Shown: positions 27,513 to 35,399, counted from the stretch's first letter. The stretch: DNA of 64,000 nucleotides from an uncultured Mailhella sp. (GCF_947631555.1 NZ_CANRLT010000001.1:1-64000), one strand, 5' to 3'. A program made the numbers and translations. The notes: generated by a model not told the origin, from the sequence alone.

Positions 27513-28592
27513 ATGTCTCTGAAGAACTGGCTGCATACCATGAAGAGTAAGTGCCTGCCGCCGTCGGCGCGTAAGGTTATGCGTATGGAAAAGACGCTTC
27601 TTTGCCGTTTGGATGAATTGTCAGCGCAGCACGGCTATCTCGACGGGCAGATTAAAGCGCTATCGGCAAGAAATGATCTGCTGTTCTGGTTTTCGCAGAT
27701 GCGCGAAGGGGAAGGCCTAGCGCGAACCAAACGAAATTTCTTTGAAAGACTTGTCCCCGAAGAAGGTCTTATTCGGGGGGGGCAGCTTATTATGTTGAAT
27801 TTGTTGGATTTTTTGGATGATGTTTGCACAGAAAACGGACTTGCCTATGTTTTAGCTCATGGAACACTCTTAGGCGCGGTCAGGCATAAGGGCTTTATTC
27901 CATGGGATGATGATGTTGATATATTCATGATGCGTGAAGACTTTTTAAAATTCGAGAAAATAATAAAAAATCAGTCAAGATATTGTATTATGGATTTATA
28001 TTTTGTGGATGATAAAAAAAATAAATGTGCTCGTAGTAAAGTGTTAAGAGATACAAAGATTAATTTGAATATTTGGATTGATATACTAATTCTTGACAAC
28101 ACAATAATTGATGATGAGTCATCCCGTAAAAAACAAGCCAAAAGAATAGAATTAAGTAAGAAAGTGTGGGATATTACGCAAAAATCAGGCTGGGCGGTAA
28201 AGTTTTACCCTATTTATAACCTGGCTATTAAATCTAAACTTGATGCTGTTTTTGATGAGTATATATATCCTTGTCAAAAAGAGGGAACATTTATTGAGTC
28301 CGTGTGGGGCTGGTATTCATTTAAGAAAGAAGATGTTTTTCCCGTCAAACGTATGCCGTTTGAGGCAAATGTTCTCAGGGAGGATGAGCGAGCGTCTGGT
28401 AAAAAAAAGAAAAAGAGAGAATTTTGTGTGCCAAAGAATCCTGAAGCACTTCTCTCTCGTTATGGTGACATCATGAAAATTCCGGATGGACCTTATTCCT
28501 ATAGACATGCAAAGTATTTTGATTTTTACGGCAAGGAAGACATTATAGAGGAATATCTTAAAACATGGGGCTGCGCTGATCAAAAGGGGTAA
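27513..28592 (+). CDS. LicD-family phosphotransferase, copy 2
   Basis: This is a paralogue of the 26.1-kb gene (359 residues) with the LicD core HGTLLGAVRHKGFIPWDDDV. The N-terminal about 140 residues and the C-terminal about 80 are nearly the same as in copy 1. The middle is strongly AT-rich and different, which looks like replacement by recombination rather than slow drift. A G8 tract at 27775-27782, absent from copy 1, lies in the reading frame at about codon 88, so slippage would cut the protein short. The ribosome site is AAGGAGG. It may transfer the same group as copy 1 to a different acceptor. Confidence 0.85.
   Translation: MSLKNWLHTMKSKCLPPSARKVMRMEKTLLCRLDELSAQHGYLDGQIKALSARNDLLFWFSQMREGEGLARTKRNFFERLVPEEGLIRGGQLIMLNLLDFLDDVCTENGLAYVLAHGTLLGAVRHKGFIPWDDDVDIFMMREDFLKFEKIIKNQSRYCIMDLYFVDDKKNKCARSKVLRDTKINLNIWIDILILDNTIIDDESSRKKQAKRIELSKKVWDITQKSGWAVKFYPIYNLAIKSKLDAVFDEYIYPCQKEGTFIESVWGWYSFKKEDVFPVKRMPFEANVLREDERASGKKKKKREFCVPKNPEALLSRYGDIMKIPDGPYSYRHAKYFDFYGKEDIIEEYLKTWGCADQKG
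27775..27782 (+). repeat. G8 tract in LicD copy 2
   Basis: Eight G residues code for part of Arg-Gly-Gly. The paralogue reads CGGGGAACG at the same place (four Gs). This is a candidate slipped-strand phase-variation site. Confidence 0.55.
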
Positions 28593-28664
28593 GGTGTGGG
28601 CATGGTTAAATCCATGCTCCCTTTACAACATTGACGAACTGAAATTCACCAGGGGGGCAACACA

Positions 28665-29726
28665 ATGGTTATCTGGATAATCGGACTGTCCGGAGTGGGT
28701 AAGACTACTCTTGCTGAAGAAGTTGTGCGCCTTGCCAGGCAGGACGGCAAGACCGTGGCGCAGCTGGATGGCGATGTCATGCGCAGCGTATGGGGCGACA
28801 ACCTCGGGCATACGCTGGAGGATCGCAAAAAAAACGCCGACCGTCTCCACGGATTATGCCGATACCTGGAAGGAGAGGGCGTGCATGTGGTGGCACCGGT
28901 TCTATCCCTGTTTCAGGAAACTAGGGACAAGAACAGGCGGGAACTGCGCGATTACTATGAGGTATACATCAAGTGCCCCATGGAGAACCTGGTTCTGCGG
29001 GATTCCAAGGGACTGTATGCTCGGGCAAGGCGGGGTGAAATCGAGCTGCCCGGAGTCAACATGCGTTTTGAAGAACCATGCGCTCCCGATCTGGTTATTG
29101 AAAATGCGGGTTCCCGTAACGAATTGCTGAGTTACGCCCCCATGCTGGCTCAAAAGCTGGTCCGGTCGGGAAGGATGGCCTATTCCTACACTGCGAGGGA
29201 TTTATTGCATGAGCCGGAAAACTATTTTTACGCGCCGTTTGGCGGCAAGGATTTTGTCAAGGCATGGAAGCGGTGCCGGGAAGAATCATTGACCGCCTGG
29301 GCCGGAGCGGAAGCCATGGGACCCTGCCCCGGCGATTTGACGGAAACGGAGCGTGAATTGTGGCGACTGGCTTCAACAGGCCAGAAACCGACAGGGAAGG
29401 ATGCCGTCCTGATTGAAGGATTGCTCCGGCGTTTTGAGGTCAGTAAAAAACTGCCTGCCACTCTGGTGCCGCCACGGTATTCCTGTGTGCGGGCGAGTGA
29501 CCGTTTGACCCGTCCTCATGCCTACGCCTGCCTTGGGGCGATTCTGGCCTTGAGCGCTGCGGAAGAACCGGACATGCGCCAGCTCAACTGCCTTTTGAAA
29601 ATCAATGACCTTCTTTGCTCGCTGTCCAGCCTTCCCTCTGAACTTTTTCCCCTTGCCCGCCGCGCTCTTGCCGGCGAGCTGACTGCCGTTCAGGGCTGGG
29701 CGCAAAGGAGCCATCTATGCAAATAA
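28665..29726 (+). CDS. APS-kinase-like protein, probable cytidine diphosphoramidate kinase with C-terminal extension
   Basis: The N-terminal about 170 residues are an adenylylsulfate-kinase fold: P-loop GLSGVGKTT (residues 7-15), LDGDVMRS, DRKKNADRL, and a lid with SKGLYARARRGEI. In C. jejuni the APS-kinase homologue Cj1415 instead phosphorylates cytidine diphosphoramidate in the capsular phosphoramidate pathway. All the other pathway enzymes are found downstream here, and there is no ATP sulfurylase or polysaccharide sulfotransferase gene nearby, so I favour that role. The C-terminal about 180 residues are an extra domain that I do not recognise, not part of the basic kinase. It overlaps the next gene by ten bases. 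A broken copy lies at 27.3 kb. Confidence 0.75.
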   Translation: MVIWIIGLSGVGKTTLAEEVVRLARQDGKTVAQLDGDVMRSVWGDNLGHTLEDRKKNADRLHGLCRYLEGEGVHVVAPVLSLFQETRDKNRRELRDYYEVYIKCPMENLVLRDSKGLYARARRGEIELPGVNMRFEEPCAPDLVIENAGSRNELLSYAPMLAQKLVRSGRMAYSYTARDLLHEPENYFYAPFGGKDFVKAWKRCREESLTAWAGAEAMGPCPGDLTETERELWRLASTGQKPTGKDAVLIEGLLRRFEVSKKLPATLVPPRYSCVRASDRLTRPHAYACLGAILALSAAEEPDMRQLNCLLKINDLLCSLSSLPSELFPLARRALAGELTAVQGWAQRSHLCK

Positions 29727-30451
29727 GCGATGTTGCGCTTGTATGCGCGGACAATGTTCGGGCGCGCTGCTATATGCAGGCATTCACGGCGCGGAAACTG
29801 TTGCCCTCCTTCTGCTTGATATTGCCCGCTGCGGAATCGGGAAATCCGGACCCGAGACGGAGGCGTCTGTCACCGGCAGAGGTTCCCTGGGGCAGATTTG
29901 ATCCTGAGCGGGGCATCCGGGAGCTGTGTGAGGAAGCGGGTGTCCCTTGCGAGTTTGCGCCGGCTCATGACATCAACGCGCCGGAGACGATACGGCACAT
30001 TGCCGAACTTACACAGCAGGTCTGTGTGTATGCGGGATTTGGCGGCGTTATTCTACGGGCCGATCTTTTAAACTGCGGGAAGAAATTTCTGCACGCCCAT
30101 GGCGGCTGGCTTCCCTCTTATAAAGGAAGTACCACTAACTATTACAGTGCGCTGCAGGAAAACTTCTGTGCCGCTTCCGCCATGTTCCTGAATGAGGAGA
30201 TCGACCGTGGCGTGGTGTTGTGCCGCCGCCGCTTTGCTGTGCCCGCAGATATGTCACTCATGGATTATGTGCATGACAATGTTTTCCGGGCCGAAGTGCT
30301 GTGCGAAGTGTTGGCCGCGCATGTGAAAAGCCGGGGCTGGCCGGAGTCCGTTGTCGAAAATACCCCGACCAATCCCTATTTCGTCATGCATCCGCTTTTA
30401 AGACATATGGCTATTCTTGGTAGTAAAGGAGCAGATTTGCCATGCGCATAA
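29717..30451 (+). CDS. formyltransferase-fold protein
   Basis: The 244-residue product has the core of the methionyl-tRNA/sugar N-formyltransferase fold: LHAHGGWLPSYKGSTTNYYS near residue 132 and ALQENFCAASAMFLNEEIDRG near 148. The usual N-x-H-x-S..P catalytic motif appears as HAHGGWLP. The His and Pro are kept, but the Asn is replaced, while the Asp of IDRG is present. A role in formylating an amino group, or in a related acyl or phosphoramidate transfer, is possible. It lies between the kinase and the methyltransferase and overlaps both, which ties it to this part of the pathway. Confidence 0.65.
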   Translation: MQISDVALVCADNVRARCYMQAFTARKLLPSFCLILPAAESGNPDPRRRRLSPAEVPWGRFDPERGIRELCEEAGVPCEFAPAHDINAPETIRHIAELTQQVCVYAGFGGVILRADLLNCGKKFLHAHGGWLPSYKGSTTNYYSALQENFCAASAMFLNEEIDRGVVLCRRRFAVPADMSLMDYVHDNVFRAEVLCEVLAAHVKSRGWPESVVENTPTNPYFVMHPLLRHMAILGSKGADLPCA

Positions 30452-31245
30452 CGTATCGAAAAAATGATTCGCTTGCTTACTGGACACAGCGTTGGGCCGA
30501 TGTTGAAGCGGACGAACCGATGGAAAACCGTGCCTCATATCCCTTGAAATACGCTCTGGAAGCAGTGGCCCGCTCATCAGCGCCAAGGGGTGGACGTATC
30601 TGTGAAGCCGGGTGCGGCAATGGGCGGCTGGTACGCTATTTTATGCGCAGCGGCTGCAATATAAGAGGTTTTGATTTTATTCCCGAGGCCATCAGTAAAA
30701 TTAAAAGCGTTGAACCTGATGCCGAAGTGGAAACAGGAGACATTCTTAATCTTTCCTATCCCGATGAATATTTTGATACCTTTCTTGCCTTTGGATTGTA
30801 TCACAGCTTGCCGTATGAACTTCAGGATCAGGCGATGCAGGAAACGTTCAGGGTTTTAAAACCTGGTGGCGTTTTGTGTGCATCGTTTCGGGCGGACAAC
30901 CTGTGTACTCGTATATCAGACTATCTGCGGCAACCTGCCCGGAAGGAAGAGAAAAAGAAGTTCCACAAGCTTAATCTGACACGTCGTGAATGGGAACATG
31001 TTTTACTTCGGAATGGTTTTACTGTAGAAAAGATGGACTGTGTTGTTAATATGCCTATACTCTATAAATTTAAATGCTTTCGACATGCAACACACAAAAA
31101 TTTTGATGAACATAAAGGTCGTTGTGAAGGGTATTTGCTTAACTTACCTGGTAAATTACTGTGGAAAGTTTTATATATAATTTTCGGGGGGGGGAGATGT
31201 GTAATGTTTTTGTTGTTCAGGCTCGAAAAATCAAGAGTTAAATAG
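30442..31245 (+). CDS. SAM-dependent methyltransferase, possible phosphoramidate O-methyltransferase
   Basis: This is a class I methyltransferase (267 residues). Motif I is CEAGCGNGRLVRYF (about residue 53), the acidic residue ends strand 2 in GFDFIPEAI, and LKPGGVLCASF follows, as in Methyltransf_11. The C. jejuni phosphoramidate cluster has methyltransferases at the same relative place, next to the glutamine kinase gene, so it may add the O-methyl group; this is inferred from position. The 3' end is AT-rich and has a G9 tract at 31186-31194. Losing one G would truncate the C-terminus at once. Confidence 0.8.
   Translation: MRITYRKNDSLAYWTQRWADVEADEPMENRASYPLKYALEAVARSSAPRGGRICEAGCGNGRLVRYFMRSGCNIRGFDFIPEAISKIKSVEPDAEVETGDILNLSYPDEYFDTFLAFGLYHSLPYELQDQAMQETFRVLKPGGVLCASFRADNLCTRISDYLRQPARKEEKKKFHKLNLTRREWEHVLLRNGFTVEKMDCVVNMPILYKFKCFRHATHKNFDEHKGRCEGYLLNLPGKLLWKVLYIIFGGGRCVMFLLFRLEKSRVK
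31186..31194 (+). repeat. G9 tract near the 3' end of the methyltransferase gene
   Basis: Nine consecutive Gs encode Gly-Gly-Gly about 17 codons before the stop. A loss of one G brings a TAA into frame within about five codons. This is a candidate contingency locus. Confidence 0.55.
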
Positions 31246-31269
31246 ACCTTAATCTTTCTTGAGGCCATC

Positions 31270-33651
31270 ATGAATACACCTGCCTTTTCTTTCACCTCCA
31301 AGGCCGACACTCTGCTTGCCCTTTCTGCCCACGAAGAGTTGCACATTCCGCCTGTGCATGTTTTTACCGTGGCGCAGTGGCAGTCCGGACAGGAGGCTGT
31401 CCTCCGCAGGCTGGCGGAGGCATTTTCCCCGGAGGAAGTGCTGGCCGTGCGCTCATCCTGCCGCAGAGAGGATTCTGCCGAGTCATCCGCCGCCGGAGCC
31501 TATCTCTCCATCCTCAATGTTGCGCTCTCGGATCCAGTCGCCCTGCGCGATGCCGTGGAGAAGGTCATGGTCTCCTACGGCGGGGCGGAACCCGATGATC
31601 AGGTGCTGTGCCAATCCATGATCCGGAATGTCACCGTCACCGGCGTCATCATGACCCGTGCGCTCAATGACGGCGCACCGTATTACGTCATCAACTACGA
31701 TGATGAATCGGGCCGGACAGACACCATCACGGGCGGACACAGCGTCAGCAAAACGGTTTCCGTGTACCGTGGGGTAAGCGACCGCGACTTTGATTCTCCC
31801 CGCCTGCGCGGTTTTGTAGCGCTGGCCCGCCGCCTGGAAGAGCTGTGCGGCAGTGACAGCCTGGACATCGAATTCTGTCAGGACGCGGATAATGTCCTGC
31901 ATCTGCTCCAGGTCCGGCCCATGTGCACACAGCGGCACTGGCCGGAACAGAACGAGTCCATCCGCGAGTTCATCGGGTATGGCGCGGACTTTATCGCGGC
32001 GCGAACCGGCCCGTCTTCAAACCTGTTCGGACAGCGGGCCATTCTGGGAGTGATGCCGGACTGGAATCCGGCGGAGATCATCGGCCTGCTGCCGCATCCG
32101 CTGGCAAGCTCGCTGTACCGCAGCCTGATCACCGCGCGGGTATGGAGCGAAGCGAGGGAACGCATGGGCTACCGTCCCCTGCCCGCCACGGAACTCATGG
32201 TTCTGCTGCTCGGCCGTCCCTATATTGACACCCGCGCAAGCTTCAATTCCTTTTTGCCGAACGGCCTTGATCCCGTTACATGCGAAGCTCTGGTGTCTGC
32301 CTGGCTGGAACGGCTTGAGGCGCAGCCCCAGCTGCATGACAAAATTGAGTTTGAAATCGCGCAGACGGTCCTGGACTTCTGCTTTGACACTCATTTGGAC
32401 GAGCGTTATCCGGGACTGCTCAGCTCCCAAAGGCGCGAGGAGTTCCGGGACTCGCTCCGGCATCTGACCGTCCGCTGTCTGGACGAGTCTCCTTCCGGCT
32501 CCATGAAGCAGGCCTTTGACGCCGTGACCGAACTGCGCAACCGGCAGGCGGGCAGAATTCAGGTCGGGCCGGAACAGCGCCTTCCCCTGTCCGCCGTCAA
32601 CGCACTGCTGGAAGAATGCCGCGAGTTAGGTACCCTGCCCTTTTCCATTCTGGCCCGCCATGCCTTCATGGCGGAAAGCCTGCTGCGCACGGCAGTGAAG
32701 CGGGGCGCGCTGCTGCCCGAGCGGATGCGGGCGTTCAAACTGTCCGTCAAAACCATTTCCGGGGAACTGTCCGGCGAATTTCTGGAGGTGTGCAAGGGCC
32801 AGAGGGACGCTTTGGGCTTTATGCGCAAGTACGGCCATCTGCGGCCGAGCAGCTATGACATCTTATCTCCCCGCTACGCGGATCGCGAAAATCTTTTCAG
32901 CGATGCGCAGGACCTTGTTGTCAGGGAACAGCCCAACGAAGTCTTTGCTCCCAGCCCGGAAGAGCGGCGCGACCTTCAGCTTCTGCTGACGGAAAGCGGC
33001 CTGCCTGTCACGCCGGAAGGTCTGTTCCATTATGCACGCCGGGCCATTGCGGGGCGGGAACTGGCCAAGTTTGTCTTCAGCCGGAATCTGTCGGACGTGC
33101 TGGAAATCGTGGCGCTGTGGGGCGAGGATATGGGGTTCAGCCGGGACGACGTGTCCTTCATGGATATACAGGCCATTCTGGACTCGATTACCCATCTCTG
33201 CCCGGAGACACCCAGGGAGCATTTTGCCCGGCATATAGCGGCCAACAGGGAAATTTTTGCCAAAAGCGAAAATATCAGACTCGGCTACCTGATCCGCTCC
33301 GTCAGAGATGTTTATATCGTTCCCCAGCACAGGGCCGAACCCAACTACATCGGCGCGGGCCGGATAGAGGGAAGCCTCGTGCGGTTGTTTGCCGACAGCC
33401 CCTGCAGCATGGATCTGTCGGGAAAGATTGTGTGCATTGAAAACGCCGATCCCGGCTTTGACTGGATTTTCACGCGACAGATTGCGGGGCTTGTCACCAA
33501 GTTTGGAGGCACAAACTCCCATATGGCCATACGCTGCGCCGAATACGGCCTGCCCGCCGCCATCGGTGTGGGCGAGCAGATCTTTCAGTCTCTGGCCGGA
33601 GCCAAAAGGGCGCTGCTTGCCCCTCAGTCTGCCACACTCAAACCCTGCTGA
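31270..33651 (+). CDS. PEP-synthase-like protein, probable L-glutamine kinase
   Basis: The 793-residue protein has an N-terminal pyruvate-phosphate-dikinase-type ATP-grasp domain (VRSSCRREDSAESSAAGAY, then DIEFCQD...LLQVRPM) and a C-terminal swivelling His domain, TKFGGTNSHMAIRCAEYG, with catalytic His751. It lacks the C-terminal PEP/pyruvate TIM barrel of PpsA. The central about 450 residues are specific. C. jejuni Cj1418, of this layout, phosphorylates the amide nitrogen of L-glutamine to start phosphoramidate synthesis. The next two genes match the following pathway steps (Cj1417 and Cj1416), so I assign it as the glutamine kinase. Confidence 0.82.
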   Translation: MNTPAFSFTSKADTLLALSAHEELHIPPVHVFTVAQWQSGQEAVLRRLAEAFSPEEVLAVRSSCRREDSAESSAAGAYLSILNVALSDPVALRDAVEKVMVSYGGAEPDDQVLCQSMIRNVTVTGVIMTRALNDGAPYYVINYDDESGRTDTITGGHSVSKTVSVYRGVSDRDFDSPRLRGFVALARRLEELCGSDSLDIEFCQDADNVLHLLQVRPMCTQRHWPEQNESIREFIGYGADFIAARTGPSSNLFGQRAILGVMPDWNPAEIIGLLPHPLASSLYRSLITARVWSEARERMGYRPLPATELMVLLLGRPYIDTRASFNSFLPNGLDPVTCEALVSAWLERLEAQPQLHDKIEFEIAQTVLDFCFDTHLDERYPGLLSSQRREEFRDSLRHLTVRCLDESPSGSMKQAFDAVTELRNRQAGRIQVGPEQRLPLSAVNALLEECRELGTLPFSILARHAFMAESLLRTAVKRGALLPERMRAFKLSVKTISGELSGEFLEVCKGQRDALGFMRKYGHLRPSSYDILSPRYADRENLFSDAQDLVVREQPNEVFAPSPEERRDLQLLLTESGLPVTPEGLFHYARRAIAGRELAKFVFSRNLSDVLEIVALWGEDMGFSRDDVSFMDIQAILDSITHLCPETPREHFARHIAANREIFAKSENIRLGYLIRSVRDVYIVPQHRAEPNYIGAGRIEGSLVRLFADSPCSMDLSGKIVCIENADPGFDWIFTRQIAGLVTKFGGTNSHMAIRCAEYGLPAAIGVGEQIFQSLAGAKRALLAPQSATLKPC

Positions 33652-33656
33652 AAAAC

Positions 33657-34304
33657 ATGACCATGATCGCCATAACCATGCGCATGATGCGCCACAGCTA
33701 CGCCAGCGGCACACAGGAAGTACGGGACGCGCTGGCCCAGGACTGGTGGAGTTTTCTGAACCGTGCCCTGCCGGGCGTGCCGGTACTGCCGCTGCCCAAC
33801 ATCGGCAGCGAAGCCGTGGCCCTGGCGCAGGCGCTTTCCGTGTCCGGTCTGATCCTCACAGGCGGGGATGACTGGGGGGTGTTTCCCCGGCGGGATGCCA
33901 CTGAAGAAGCCCTGTTCCGCTGGGCGGAACGGAAGAATTTGCCCGTTCTCGGGGTGTGCCGGGGCGCGCAGATGATCAACCGTTTTATGGGGGGGCGTAC
34001 GAGTTTCGGCTTTGGAGCAGAACATGCGGGCACCCGCCATGCGCTCCACGTCGTTCCCCGCGCCGGAGAATTGCCGCTTTCCCCGGTGCCTCCGGAGGTC
34101 AACTCCTGGCACAACGGCGGCATACGGCCGGACGATCTTGCTACCGGTCTCATCCCGTGGGCCTTTGCCCCGGACGGCAGCGTGGAAGGCTTTTGCCGTG
34201 CGGATGGCAGCATAACGGGCATCATGTGGCATCCGGAGAGGGAACAAACGGCACAGGCTCACGATATTAACCTTTTTCAGATCTTGAATCGGGGGAACGC
34301 ATGA
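33657..34304 (+). CDS. class I glutamine-amidotransferase-like hydrolase, probable gamma-glutamyl-CDP-amidate hydrolase
   Basis: The product is 215 residues with the peptidase C26 fold: LILTGGDDWG, the nucleophile Cys101 in GVCRGAQMIN, and the His-Glu pair in MWHPERE. Relatives include PuuD, but there is no polyamine gene here. In C. jejuni, Cj1417 releases glutamate from gamma-glutamyl-CDP-amidate to give cytidine diphosphoramidate, and its gene stands between the glutamine kinase and cytidylyltransferase genes exactly as here. It overlaps the next gene by four bases. An alternative start is ATG 33663. Confidence 0.82.
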   Translation: MTMIAITMRMMRHSYASGTQEVRDALAQDWWSFLNRALPGVPVLPLPNIGSEAVALAQALSVSGLILTGGDDWGVFPRRDATEEALFRWAERKNLPVLGVCRGAQMINRFMGGRTSFGFGAEHAGTRHALHVVPRAGELPLSPVPPEVNSWHNGGIRPDDLATGLIPWAFAPDGSVEGFCRADGSITGIMWHPEREQTAQAHDINLFQILNRGNA

Positions 34305-35080
34305 AAGCAGCAGGAATTATTCTGGCGGCAGGGCGCGGATCGCGCATGAGGAATCTGACGGAGGAACGCCCCAAGTGCATGGTGGAGCTGGCGGGCAAGC
34401 CCTTGCTGCACTGGCAGCTGAGTGCCCTGCGAAGGGCAGGAATCAGCAGCATTCTGGTCGTGCGCGGATATCTGGCCGGGTGCCTTGAGGCAAGCGCCGC
34501 CACGGGTGAGTTTGCCACCGCGGAAAATCCGCGCTGGGAGCGGACGAACATGCTGTCCACACTGCTGTGCGCGGACGAGTTTGCCCGTAAGAGCTTTGCC
34601 CTTGGCGTGGAGCGCCTCATCGTCTCCTATTCGGATATCGTCTATCACTGGGAGCATATAGGTGCGCTGCTGTCGTGTCCCGAGGATATCGCCATTACCT
34701 ATGACACAGAATGGGAAGCCCTGTGGACATTGCGCTTCGGCGATCCGCTGCTGGACGCGGAAACCTTTCGTCAGGAACATGGGCTGCTGCGCGAAATCGG
34801 CGGCAAGCCGGCTTCCCTGGCGGATATACACGGCCAGTACATGGGGCTTTTGAGTTTCAGTCAGACCGGATGGAACATCATGACCAAGCTGTGCGCTGAC
34901 CTGGGCGAGGCGGTGGACAAAACGGATATGACCAGCTTTTTGCGCCTGCTGCTGTCCAGGTCAATCGAGGTTGGCGCGGTGTCTGTGGCCGGCAAATGGT
35001 GCGAGGCAGACAGCGGCGCGGATATCCAGGTATACGAAAAGGCGCTGGAGCAGAGGGGCTGGTCCCATGACTGGCGATAA
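34301..35080 (+). CDS. nucleotidyltransferase, probable CTP:phosphoglutamine cytidylyltransferase
   Basis: The product is 259 residues of the LicC-like nucleotidyltransferase family: GIILAAGRGSRMRNLTEERP with K in PKCMVELAGKPLL, then the metal-binding YSDIVY (about residue 109). LicC relatives make CDP-choline. C. jejuni Cj1416 uses the same fold to attach CMP to L-glutamine phosphate. Coupling by a four-base overlap to the hydrolase gene and proximity to the glutamine kinase gene support the second role. There is no choline kinase or transporter. Confidence 0.82.
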   Translation: MKAAGIILAAGRGSRMRNLTEERPKCMVELAGKPLLHWQLSALRRAGISSILVVRGYLAGCLEASAATGEFATAENPRWERTNMLSTLLCADEFARKSFALGVERLIVSYSDIVYHWEHIGALLSCPEDIAITYDTEWEALWTLRFGDPLLDAETFRQEHGLLREIGGKPASLADIHGQYMGLLSFSQTGWNIMTKLCADLGEAVDKTDMTSFLRLLLSRSIEVGAVSVAGKWCEADSGADIQVYEKALEQRGWSHDWR

Positions 35081-35312
35081 AAGCAGACTGCTGCGAAACA
35101 GGAAAATGTTACAAGTGCAAGCGGCCTTTAATCTGGCTGTGGATGTATTCGCACGGAAGATACGGCCACTTTGCAAGCTGCGAAGAGGGAACATATGCTT
35201 TGTATTTAAAAATATACATAGATTAAATTCTTTAAAAATGTGGTTTGAAGCATATTTTTGCAGGTTTTATGAGAGAGTTGTCAGAAACAGAGCTGTTTTT
35301 ATGGCAGCATGA
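35067..35312 (+). CDS. small basic protein, uncertain
   Basis: An 81-codon frame starts at an ATG overlapping the end of the cytidylyltransferase gene, with GAGGGG upstream. The peptide is rich in Arg, Lys, Phe and Cys, and I see no known motif. Codon content becomes AT-rich towards the end. It may be a small cluster gene or the remains of a longer one. The roughly 85 bases from 35313 to the queA start hold T-rich sequence but no clear hairpin. Confidence 0.3.
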   Translation: MTGDKSRLLRNRKMLQVQAAFNLAVDVFARKIRPLCKLRRGNICFVFKNIHRLNSLKMWFEAYFCRFYERVVRNRAVFMAA

Positions 35313-35399
35313 TTTGATCATAGTTTTCTTTTTTTAAGGTTGATTTTTTTTAAGATAAAGCAGACATAGGGAGGGAGAAAACTTCTTTGCAGGAATACG

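Larger units (their letters stand above)
27488..28847 (+). repeat. tandem duplication, copy 2 (LicD-2 plus start of intact kinase)
   Basis: This is the second copy of the 1.4-kb unit, starting with the same CCTGTTTAATGCATAAGGAG. The kinase gene in this copy continues as a full-length reading frame, so copy 2 probably represents the original downstream end. Confidence 0.85.

Noticed and set aside
28665-29726. APS kinase for sulfate activation or sulfated polysaccharide
   Set aside because: No ATP sulfurylase or sulfotransferase gene is near it, while the glutamine kinase, cytidylyltransferase and hydrolase of the phosphoramidate pathway are adjacent.
31270-33651. Phosphoenolpyruvate synthase (PpsA)
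   Set aside because: It has the ATP-grasp and His domains but lacks the C-terminal PEP/pyruvate barrel, and its neighbours point to glutamine phosphorylation.
33657-34304. Gamma-glutamyl-GABA hydrolase (PuuD)
   Set aside because: The fold is the same, but no polyamine degradation genes occur and the gene is embedded in the phosphoramidate set.
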